Part shown: positions 35,017-40,997 of the stretch, piece after piece
Layout of the letters: each line of letters opens with the position of its first letter
How positions within the stretch are numbered: position 1 is the first letter of the stretch
Assembly (NCBI GenBank): GCA_021819225.1
Contig: JAKARU010000001.1
Location: 1-40,997, forward strand
Length of the DNA: 40,997 bases
Reading direction: 5' to 3'
DNA from: Thermoplasmata archaeon
Lineage (GTDB): Archaea; Thermoplasmatota; Thermoplasmata; Thermoplasmatales; Thermoplasmataceae
Program-made: the position numbers and the translations under genes
The notes under the pieces: generated by a model
The model's input: the letters and a program-made list of their open reading frames with translations, nothing else
Databases searched by the model: none
What the model was told of the DNA's origin: nothing

Positions 35017-35972
35017 TTGAAGCGGATATAAACGCACTAATAGAAGGGATCCTCAGGTCAGATAGAAGGAGCATAGCGAGAGCCATATCCTATGCAGAGG
35101 GGGCAAACAGGGAAATAAAGAAGGAGATGCTCGCCCTCCTGTATAATCACACCGGCAGGTCACAGGTAGTTGGTATCACAGGGCCGCCTGGAATCGGCAA
35201 GAGTACTCTGATAGGCAATGTTGCTTCCCTGATGTCTGATATGGGATATAACGTAGCAATTCTTGCCATCGATGCTTCAAGCCCCTATACCGGTGGATCA
35301 CTTCTCGGGAACAGAATTCGGATGCAGGAGGCTCTGAACGAGAAAAAAATCTTCATGAGAAGCCTTGCAAACAGGGGGGCAAGGGGCGGCCTTTCAGAAT
35401 CATCCATAGGATCCACAGCAATACTTGACGCTGCTGGTTTTGATATTGTGTTTGTCGAGACTGTCGGTGCCGGACAGGCTGATCTGGACGTAATGGATCT
35501 CGCTGATACCACAATTCTCGTACTCGGTCCTGGTTTGGGAGATCAGGTTCAGGCCATAAAGGCTGGCATAATGGAGATTGCTGATCTCTTCGTGATCAAC
35601 AAGATGGACAGGGACGATTCATATTTTGCAATGAAGGATATTGAAGATACGCTTGCTATGGATGATGCCAGGCCCTTTACGAGAAAGGTTGTCGGGACTA
35701 CGGTGAAGGACATGGAATCATACAGGGGATTGATAGACCTGATCAAACTCCATGGGGAGTATCTCAAGGAGTCCGGCAAGATAGGTGAAAAGCGTTTCAG
35801 GATGGGAATACAGTGGATGATCGAAGACGAATTGAGGAACAGGATAATCGAGCCAATAATGAGTAAGATACCGGCTAACAGCAGGAACAAGAACTATTAT
35901 AGCATCATTGAAAGCATCGGAGAATTCTTTTCAGAAACTATGCAGGAGATAAAGGAAGACAAAATAATTTGA
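35013..35972 (+). CDS. meaB: MeaB/ArgK-type GTPase, mutase chaperone
   Basis: The 319-residue G3E-type GTPase starts at GTG 35013. It has VVGITGPPGIGKSTLIGN (P-loop, about 50-67), the DASSPYTGGSLLGNRIRM stretch, VETVGAGQADLDVMDL (switch region) and NKMD (guanine specificity). MeaB loads and protects the cobalamin of methylmalonyl-CoA mutase; older annotations called it an arginine/ornithine transport kinase. Its position directly after both mutase subunits is decisive. No methylmalonyl-CoA epimerase gene is in the window. Confidence 0.94.
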   Translation: MIEADINALIEGILRSDRRSIARAISYAEGANREIKKEMLALLYNHTGRSQVVGITGPPGIGKSTLIGNVASLMSDMGYNVAILAIDASSPYTGGSLLGNRIRMQEALNEKKIFMRSLANRGARGGLSESSIGSTAILDAAGFDIVFVETVGAGQADLDVMDLADTTILVLGPGLGDQVQAIKAGIMEIADLFVINKMDRDDSYFAMKDIEDTLAMDDARPFTRKVVGTTVKDMESYRGLIDLIKLHGEYLKESGKIGEKRFRMGIQWMIEDELRNRIIEPIMSKIPANSRNKNYYSIIESIGEFFSETMQEIKEDKII

Positions 35973-35987
35973 TTTACAAAGCTAAAA

Positions 35988-36000
35988 AATATTTAAATAA
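35988..36000 (+). promoter_or_regulatory. TATA-like element before hsp20
   Basis: AATATTTAAATAA, about 20-30 bases before the Hsp20 ATG at 36020. It fits a leaderless archaeal promoter and sits just after the meaB stop. Confidence 0.5.
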
Positions 36001-36019
36001 TCTATCAGGATAATCAGAT

Positions 36020-36409
36020 ATGACTACTGTTTATGGACCACTGAGATTTATGGCTGATGAGTTTATGAAAAATGTCAATGAAAGAGCAAAGGAAGTTTTA
36101 ACATTCCTGTATCCTCCAGTCAAAATGTATGAATCAGGTGGGGACCTCGTTATAGAGGCAGACATGCCTGGGTTCGAAAAGAAGGACATCAAGGTAACAG
36201 CAAACAAGTATTCAATAGAACTCTCTGCAAGCAGGAAAGAACAGGAGGATGCTAATGTCTATCTTGACCAGAGGCCATCCAGGCTGTTCAAGTCAATAAG
36301 GCTCCCTGTGGATATCGATCTGGAGCAGCCTGTCTCTGCTAAGTATACCAATGGTGTCCTGGTGATAAAAACACCTATAAAGGGAATAAAGACTCTTAAG
36401 ATCGAGTAA
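36020..36409 (+). CDS. Small heat-shock protein Hsp20
   Basis: The 129-residue protein is an alpha-crystallin domain: DLVIEADMPGFEKKDIKVTA (about 43-62), SRLFKSIRLPVDIDLEQPVSAKYTNGVLVIKTP (the family's A-x-x-x-N-G-V-L core), and LKIE at the end in place of a longer I-x-I tail. It should form oligomers that hold unfolded proteins. It has its own promoter and a T-rich terminator after it, so it is a single-gene unit between the mutase and the AAA/ESCRT-like locus. Confidence 0.92.
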   Translation: MTTVYGPLRFMADEFMKNVNERAKEVLTFLYPPVKMYESGGDLVIEADMPGFEKKDIKVTANKYSIELSASRKEQEDANVYLDQRPSRLFKSIRLPVDIDLEQPVSAKYTNGVLVIKTPIKGIKTLKIE

Positions 36410-36425
36410 TTTCCTGAAAACTAAG

Positions 36426-36441
36426 AAAAAATCGATTTTTT
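36426..36441 (+). terminator. Palindromic A/T-rich terminator after hsp20
   Basis: AAAAAATCGATTTTTT is a perfect 16-base palindrome ending in a T-run 17 bases after the hsp20 stop. The T-tract fits an archaeal terminator. Confidence 0.5.
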
Positions 36442-36571
36442 TATAATGGTATTCGATTATATGCAGTAATGAAAGGGTCCGGCATTTGTGGGTCCACACT
36501 TTCTGTCACAAATCCAACTCTGGCATACCATTGTATCACAACATTTTTATTCCAATCACGCATGTTAATTC

Positions 36572-36892
36572 ATGGATTTAGCCTCTATACTTTCAAATCC
36601 TCTGGTTGAACTTGCCCTGATCTTCGTCGATGGGCTTCTCTTCGGTCTGGGCATCAAGAAAGGTGTCTGGTCTGTGTTGCTCATAGTCTTGGCTGTACTT
36701 CTTGGAGAGTACATAAATTATTCCGTAATCCCGAGTGCATCACTCCAGACATTTGAAACTAACGTTAAGAATCATATTGTGTATGTTATAGACAACATAG
36801 AAAAAATAGTTCCATTTTCAAATATAGGCGCTATAGGAACCAGCCTCATCCTTTTCATAGTTGGCTTCGTTATCGGATACCTCAAGGGGTGA
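36572..36892 (+). CDS. Small membrane protein next to the AAA/ESCRT-like genes
   Basis: The 106-residue protein has three likely membrane segments (about 11-28, 32-48, 85-104) and an external or cytoplasmic loop of about 35 residues. I recognise no family. It is in the same orientation as the AAA locus, ending 45 bases before its first gene, so it may be the membrane anchor of that system, or simply a neighbour with its own promoter. Confidence 0.55.
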   Translation: MDLASILSNPLVELALIFVDGLLFGLGIKKGVWSVLLIVLAVLLGEYINYSVIPSASLQTFETNVKNHIVYVIDNIEKIVPFSNIGAIGTSLILFIVGFVIGYLKG

Positions 36893-36937
36893 TCCATAAA
36901 ATTTTATACCTGTTTTAACCTTATTAATCAGATCGAA

Positions 36938-37525
36938 ATGAAAATCCTCAACAGAAATAAAGACACTGACGTTGAGTCAATGTCCCCTGAAGATCTGGAT
37001 AAATTAGTAATCGAGGCTGAATCAAGCCTGACTATTCTGGAAAAGGAGAGAGATAGGAAGAAAGCCAGGTATGATTCCTTATTCAAGGAGGGAGTTGACG
37101 CGCCAGATTCAAGGAGGAGGAATATCGCCCATGAACTGGAGTCAATAGAGAAGGACATTGCAGGAATAGACAAGAGCATGAAATCATACAGGGACACAGT
37201 AAGGATATTGAATGAGGTGAAGAGGGCAAAAACTACTGCCCAGGATCCGACTGAAAAATTCATTAACAGGATGGACCCTGCAAAGGTAAAGGGTTTATTG
37301 ATTGAAAGCAAGTCAAAAGAAAAACTGAACGAGAGAAAGAGGGAAAACCTGCTTTCGAGCATAGATGATGTATCATCTCTGGACGATGACGAAAAGGGTG
37401 AGGAAAGCAAGTACATGGATATCTTCAGGGAGATGGATAAGAGCAGGGAAAATCTATCACCGACGAAAGGAAAGCAGGAATCTTCAAAGAGTGAGGAAAA
37501 AGATTCAAGCGAAGAAAATGAGTGA
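36938..37525 (+). CDS. Helical coiled-coil protein, possible ESCRT-III-like (1)
   Basis: The 195-residue protein is almost wholly helical. A first long charged helix is at about 17-51, a second at about 57-100 (ELESIEKDIAGIDKSMKSYRDT), a shorter pair at about 104-140 (PTEKFINRMDPAKVKGLL), and an acidic, disordered tail at about 145-195. This order (two long helices, short helices, acidic tail) is that of ESCRT-III/Snf7 proteins, but sequence identity is too low for me to be sure. Its stop overlaps the next gene (an AAA ATPase) by 4 bases, so the two are translated together. A generic coiled-coil regulator of the ATPase is the alternative. Confidence 0.55.
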   Translation: MKILNRNKDTDVESMSPEDLDKLVIEAESSLTILEKERDRKKARYDSLFKEGVDAPDSRRRNIAHELESIEKDIAGIDKSMKSYRDTVRILNEVKRAKTTAQDPTEKFINRMDPAKVKGLLIESKSKEKLNERKRENLLSSIDDVSSLDDDEKGEESKYMDIFREMDKSRENLSPTKGKQESSKSEEKDSSEENE

Positions 37526-38718
37526 TCCAGATGGACGCCGACTACCTTACTATCGAGAATATCAAGAAGGTTCTCACAAATGATATAAGTATGGAGGAAG
37601 AGGCTGAGGGCAGGGGGGATCGGGAGAAATCTCTCGCATATGTGAATTCTATCATCGGTAACCTGAATCTTCTTGCAAAGATTGATAAGAGGGATTCCGT
37701 GAGATATGCCGAACTTGCAGGAAAGTGGGCAGAGAAGAAGAAAAGCCTTACCTCAGGCCAGATAAAAAGGTCGACGGAGAATACATCAAAGAAGGGTAGT
37801 TCAGGGCTCATAGGAAAGATGGAGGGCGAATTCAGGTCAAGGATAGAGGCGCTCATCTCCAAATCTGATGTCAGGTGGGATGAGATAGGGGGACTGGAAG
37901 AGGAGAAAGCCATAATCAAGGAAGCTGTATTCTTTGCACTTGCCTCGCCCAGCAAGAATGTTACGGTTCCAAAGTTAAGGAATATCCTCCTGTTTGGGCC
38001 ACCCGGTACTGGAAAGACAACAATTGCCAAGGCCATAAGCACGAACATAGGAGCCACATTCTTCAATGTCACAATATCTGAGCTCCTCTCCAGGTATGTT
38101 GGTGATTCCGAGAGAATTGTGAGCAGCCTTTATGATGTCGCGAGAGATAAGTCTCCCTCTGTAGTTTTCCTGGATGAAGTCGAATCTCTCGTAAGGAAGC
38201 GGGATGACGGCAACAGGAGTTCCGGCTCTGTTCTGCAGCAATTCCTGGGGCAGCTTGATGGGTTTGGAACAGGCGATCAGTTTGTAATGACTGTTGCTGC
38301 GACAAACGTTCCGTGGGAGCTGGACCAGGCAATTCTTTCCAGATTTGAGAAGAAGATATTTATCGGCCTTCCGGACAGGGAAACAAGGGAGAAGATACTG
38401 CGCATTAACACGGAGATGAAAGGCTATAAGGTCAGGGCAGATTTAAGGCAGATATCGGCAGCCACTGAAAATTTTTCCGGAAGAGACCTGTTCTATGTCT
38501 GTTCCGAGGCAATCAGGAATATGCTCCGGAGGTCTAACAGGGATCTGATGGAGAAAGTCGATTCACTCGTATCTGATGGTGGGAATGATGTCAAGTACAG
38601 AATTTCAGATATCCTGCAGGAAGATTTCAGCTTTGCCCTTTCAAAGGTGAAGCCAGTATCCGATAGATCGAGCCTGGATAGATACTTCGAATGGAAGGAA
38701 CGGTTTGCTAATAATTGA
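37522..38718 (+). CDS. Vps4/CdvC-like AAA ATPase with MIT-like N-terminus
   Basis: The 398-residue protein (GTG 37522, or ATG 37531) has an N-terminal helical region (about 5-75: YVNSIIGNLNLLAKIDKRD...) of the size of an MIT domain and a linker rich in Lys/Ser. One AAA domain follows: Walker A GPPGTGKT at 159-166, Walker B VVFLDE at 214-219, sensor Asn262, and the Arg finger in SRFEKKIFIGLPD. The AATNVPWELDQAI...RFEKKIF stretch is the pattern of the Vps4/katanin (meiotic) clade, and a C-terminal helix (DRYFEWKERF) fits the one in Vps4. It should disassemble or remodel ESCRT-III-like filaments; the neighbours fit. Confidence 0.85.
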   Translation: MIQMDADYLTIENIKKVLTNDISMEEEAEGRGDREKSLAYVNSIIGNLNLLAKIDKRDSVRYAELAGKWAEKKKSLTSGQIKRSTENTSKKGSSGLIGKMEGEFRSRIEALISKSDVRWDEIGGLEEEKAIIKEAVFFALASPSKNVTVPKLRNILLFGPPGTGKTTIAKAISTNIGATFFNVTISELLSRYVGDSERIVSSLYDVARDKSPSVVFLDEVESLVRKRDDGNRSSGSVLQQFLGQLDGFGTGDQFVMTVAATNVPWELDQAILSRFEKKIFIGLPDRETREKILRINTEMKGYKVRADLRQISAATENFSGRDLFYVCSEAIRNMLRRSNRDLMEKVDSLVSDGGNDVKYRISDILQEDFSFALSKVKPVSDRSSLDRYFEWKERFANN

Positions 38719-38727
38719 GGGATAATA

Positions 38728-39366
38728 ATGGCTACGGATATTGATGACATTATCAGGAAGATGATGAAAAGTTCCCCATCCAGGGATTTCAAGCAGGAAT
38801 GGGCAATGAACCTTGCAGGACTGTGGGGCAGGTTTGGGTCAAAAAAATTCCTGGGCAAGAAAGGAATGCAGACTGTAAAGAAGTCCATGCAGGACACCTA
38901 CGTCATGATGAGCATGGAATCTGACAGGATCAGGAAGCTGAAGGATGAAATTAAAAAGAGCAATCATGGTGATGATGAAATGGACAAGGTCAAGATCGAG
39001 AGGGCGAGTGATCAGCTTGCAGTCTCTGAGAGTAAATTTTCAGACCTTCATCTCAGGTATAAGTTTCTTTCAACAATATATGCCATCCAGGAACTATCAT
39101 CCGGTAGCAAGTTCATGAAGAAGATTGATGCGATAATGAAGAACAGGAAGAACATGGAGATTTTGCAGAGGGAAACAAAAGCTTCAATAATGGAAACGAA
39201 AGAGATTGAACGTAACCTCGATACGATAGACACCTACCTTGATGCGATGAAGGACGGGCATTCCACTGATAGAAGGGACATCCAGGCTGATCTTGCCGAG
39301 AAAATCCAGGAAAAGGAGGAGAAGGATCAGGAAGAGGATGAAAATGGGGACGTGATGTTATCATGA
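38728..39366 (+). CDS. Helical protein, possible ESCRT-III-like (2)
   Basis: The 212-residue protein has a basic, Trp/Gly-containing N-terminal part (about 20-55: EWAMNLAGLWGRFGSKKFLG) and long helices at about 47-77, 85-125 and 128-180. A strongly acidic tail follows (KEEKDQEEDENGD). A basic amphipathic start followed by helices and an acidic end is the order of membrane-binding ESCRT-III proteins. No family can be named from the sequence alone. It begins 9 bases after the first AAA ATPase and overlaps the next gene by 4 bases. Confidence 0.55.
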   Translation: MATDIDDIIRKMMKSSPSRDFKQEWAMNLAGLWGRFGSKKFLGKKGMQTVKKSMQDTYVMMSMESDRIRKLKDEIKKSNHGDDEMDKVKIERASDQLAVSESKFSDLHLRYKFLSTIYAIQELSSGSKFMKKIDAIMKNRKNMEILQRETKASIMETKEIERNLDTIDTYLDAMKDGHSTDRRDIQADLAEKIQEKEEKDQEEDENGDVMLS

Positions 39367-39938
39367 GCTTATTGAACAGGAAGTCCAGGGAAGAACTTGA
39401 AATTGAGACGCAGATGAATATCCAGATGCTAAAGAAGAAATCGGAGAATCACGCCAGGCAGTGTGACACAATGGCGGAAAAGTATGAGAAGAAGTCAAAG
39501 GAGGCCGCAGGGATAGGAAATGGAAACCTGAGCAAGGTATTCTCGGAAAAAGCAAGGGCATTGCGTGACCAGGCCTCAAAGATAAGGTCCTTCATTCTTG
39601 TAGTTGAGGACATGGAGATGATGAAGGATCAGTCTTCCGTGATGGGCAGTTTTTCAGATGCCATGAAGAGTTTTGTCAAGACAATGTCAAAGGGCCAGGT
39701 CAGTCCTGCATGGATGAGCCAGATGGAAGGAGAGCTGGACAAGGCCATTGCCGAGAGTGAAAGGGTCGGGGACCTGTTCGGCGGTTTACTGGATGATGTG
39801 GGACAGAATGTGCCACCATCCATGAAGAATGACAGCCCAGGGGAACCCGCAGAGGTGTCAAGAGATATAGAAAACATGGAGAAGAGGCTCCGGGAAAGGA
39901 TGAAATCAATAGAAGACGACAGGGAAAAGACGGAATAG
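39363..39938 (+). CDS. ESCRT-III (Snf7/CHMP)-like protein (3)
   Basis: The 191-residue protein is the best ESCRT-III candidate here. A long helix (about 10-50) leads into NLSKVFSEKARALRDQASK and FILVVEDMEMM, then SSVMGSFSDAMKSFVKTMSK, MEGELDKAIAES and VGDLFGGLLDD. This spacing resembles the helix 2-4 region of CHMP1/CHMP2-type proteins, where the Arg-rich helix is followed by a sampling of Met-rich helices. The C-terminus (168-187: DIENMEKRLRERMKSIEDD) is helical with an RL pair and resembles, one residue out of register, the MIT-binding MIM1 motif. It starts 4 bases inside the previous gene, and the second AAA gene follows. Confidence 0.62.
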   Translation: MSLLNRKSREELEIETQMNIQMLKKKSENHARQCDTMAEKYEKKSKEAAGIGNGNLSKVFSEKARALRDQASKIRSFILVVEDMEMMKDQSSVMGSFSDAMKSFVKTMSKGQVSPAWMSQMEGELDKAIAESERVGDLFGGLLDDVGQNVPPSMKNDSPGEPAEVSRDIENMEKRLRERMKSIEDDREKTE

Positions 39939-39984
39939 GAACTGGAAATGCATAATCTTAAACTGTTTAGGTGCATTCAAAATC

Positions 39985-40997
39985 ATGAATCCTGACGAAG
40001 AGAGGAGGTTTGTATCCGAGATTCAGGCTCTGGTAGAAGAGGCGATGTCCATGGAGTCTTCTGATCCCCATGGTGCGGCCACAAAGTATCTTGAAATATC
40101 AAGAAAAATCCTTGATGGATCATCATCAATGAATCCGGACCAGAAGAAGAAGTTCATGAAGATTGCAGACACATCCCTGAACAGGCGGGATGAGATCACG
40201 AGAAAGATGCCGGTGCCTAACCGGGCAGGAGATGATAGGCAACCCGCAGCAAAGGTACCAGCAGGTCAATCCCAAAAAATTGAGAAGTATGGTCCTGGAA
40301 CAGAATTCATTGTCGATCTGCATCCAGAGATCTATGAAACCACCTTTGATGATATAGCAGGCCTTGACGAAGTCAAGGATACCATAATCCGCCAGGTGAT
40401 CAAGGCCAGGGAAAGGCCTGATCTTGCAAGGAAATATGGAATTACTGGCAGGAACATATTTCTATTCGGACCACCTGGAACTGGAAAAACCAGCATCGCT
40501 CAGGCGATATCTCACGAGATTTCCTATCCCATGGTCACGGTTACACCATCATATATCCTGGATAACAGGTTTGGAGCCTTCGAGAAGAATATCAGGAGCC
40601 TTTTTGAGGAATCCCTTACCCACGCACCCATAATAATCTTCTTTGATGAGTTCGAGTCACTTGCTCCCAGGAGATCTTCAATCAATTCATCATATATGAA
40701 GAGGGGGGTGCCAGAGATGCTCCGGCAGATGACTGATCTCAGGAAGAGGAACGATGGCCAGGTAATACTGATAGCTGCGACAAACAATCCATGGGATGTT
40801 GATGAAGCCATGCTGAATCCTGAGAGATTCGATACAAGGATATTCATTCCGCCACCTGACCAGAAGTCAAGATCCGAGATTTTCAGGATTTTTCTGAAGG
40901 ATCTTGAATTGAGCGATGGTATAGACTATGAAGAACTTGGAGTCATTTCAGAGGGATTCTCTGCTGCTGACATCAAGTATGTCTGCAGGACGGCAGC
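39985..40997 (+). CDS. Second Vps4/CdvC-like AAA ATPase with MIT-like domain (3' end outside window)
   Basis: The visible 337 residues have a three-helix MIT-like domain at 8-72 (EIQALVEEAMSMESSDPHGAATKYLEISRKIL), a Pro/Gln linker, and the AAA domain: GLDEVKDTI, Walker A GPPGTGKT at 162-169, Walker B IIIFFDE at 216-222, and AATNNPWDVDEAM with Arg in NPERFD. The last feature is closer to Cdc48/SAMP-type AAA domains than to the Vps4 copy upstream, so the two paralogs differ. An AT-rich element (AATCTTAAAC, about 39955) before the ATG could be its own promoter. It runs off the window's right edge. Confidence 0.82.
   Translation, partial: MNPDEERRFVSEIQALVEEAMSMESSDPHGAATKYLEISRKILDGSSSMNPDQKKKFMKIADTSLNRRDEITRKMPVPNRAGDDRQPAAKVPAGQSQKIEKYGPGTEFIVDLHPEIYETTFDDIAGLDEVKDTIIRQVIKARERPDLARKYGITGRNIFLFGPPGTGKTSIAQAISHEISYPMVTVTPSYILDNRFGAFEKNIRSLFEESLTHAPIIIFFDEFESLAPRRSSINSSYMKRGVPEMLRQMTDLRKRNDGQVILIAATNNPWDVDEAMLNPERFDTRIFIPPPDQKSRSEIFRIFLKDLELSDGIDYEELGVISEGFSAADIKYVCRTA

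Noticed and set aside
1..40997. CRISPR arrays and rRNA/tRNA genes
   Set aside because: No spaced identical repeats of CRISPR type and no rRNA or complete tRNA cloverleaf were seen by eye; a covariance search would be needed to exclude odd tRNAs.

Overview
The window reads as chromosomal DNA from a wall-less, heterotrophic archaeon of the Thermoplasmata, most likely order Thermoplasmatales. The main evidence is archaeal-only content: ribosomal protein S17e, an archaeal MOFRL-type glycerate 2-kinase as in the non-phosphorylative Entner-Doudoroff route, pyrBI, and a B12/radical-SAM protein that resembles the Ta0216 family of Thermoplasma. Base composition is moderate to AT-rich. Many genes have a TATA-like element about 25-30 bases before the start codon, as expected for leaderless archaeal transcripts. 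I cannot name the genus.

Region 1 (1-4.7 kb) is accessory DNA. It holds a tyrosine recombinase running off the left edge, a decayed DDE transposase carrying three in-frame stops and a one-base insertion, a pair of hairpins, a Panacea-domain antitoxin with a RelE/ParE-like toxin, and about 0.8 kb of gene-poor DNA. Core DNA resumes at the S17e gene.

Region 2 (5.1-11.7 kb) is a six-gene operon in which every junction is a 4-base overlap. It encodes a membrane complex of the hydrogenase-4/complex I superfamily. The large subunit lacks all four nickel-binding cysteines, so the complex should not be a hydrogenase. It fits the energy-converting hydrogenase-related (Ehr) type.

Region 3 (11.7-20 kb) carries a universal stress protein, the grpE-dnaK-dnaJ chaperone operon, a B12/radical SAM protein, a second J-domain protein with a small membrane partner, and a two-domain rhodanese. 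A 29-bp direct repeat lies at the two converging 3' ends.

Region 4 (20-28.4 kb) is mostly housekeeping: glycerate 2-kinase, tRNA m1A methyltransferase, pyrBI with an operator-like palindrome, a tandem ribbon-helix-helix regulator with an unknown partner, a membrane protein, a glycosyltransferase, a hemerythrin-like protein, and a MEMO-family protein with altered active-site residues.

Region 5 (28.9-32.8 kb) is a nucleotide-sugar cassette: a UDP-glucuronate decarboxylase-like epimerase, UDP-glucose dehydrogenase, UTP-glucose-1-phosphate uridylyltransferase, and a likely glycosyltransferase. Region 6 (32.9-36 kb) is methylmalonyl-CoA mutase large and small subunits with their MeaB-type GTPase, followed by an Hsp20.

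Region 7 (36.6-41 kb, running off the right edge) is the most striking part. Two Vps4-like AAA ATPases with MIT-like N-termini alternate with three helical, charged proteins of ESCRT-III-like size and layout, and a small membrane protein lies upstream. I read this as a divergent Cdv/ESCRT-type membrane-remodelling locus. The ATPase calls are firm. The ESCRT-III assignment is inference, best supported for the protein at 39363-39938.
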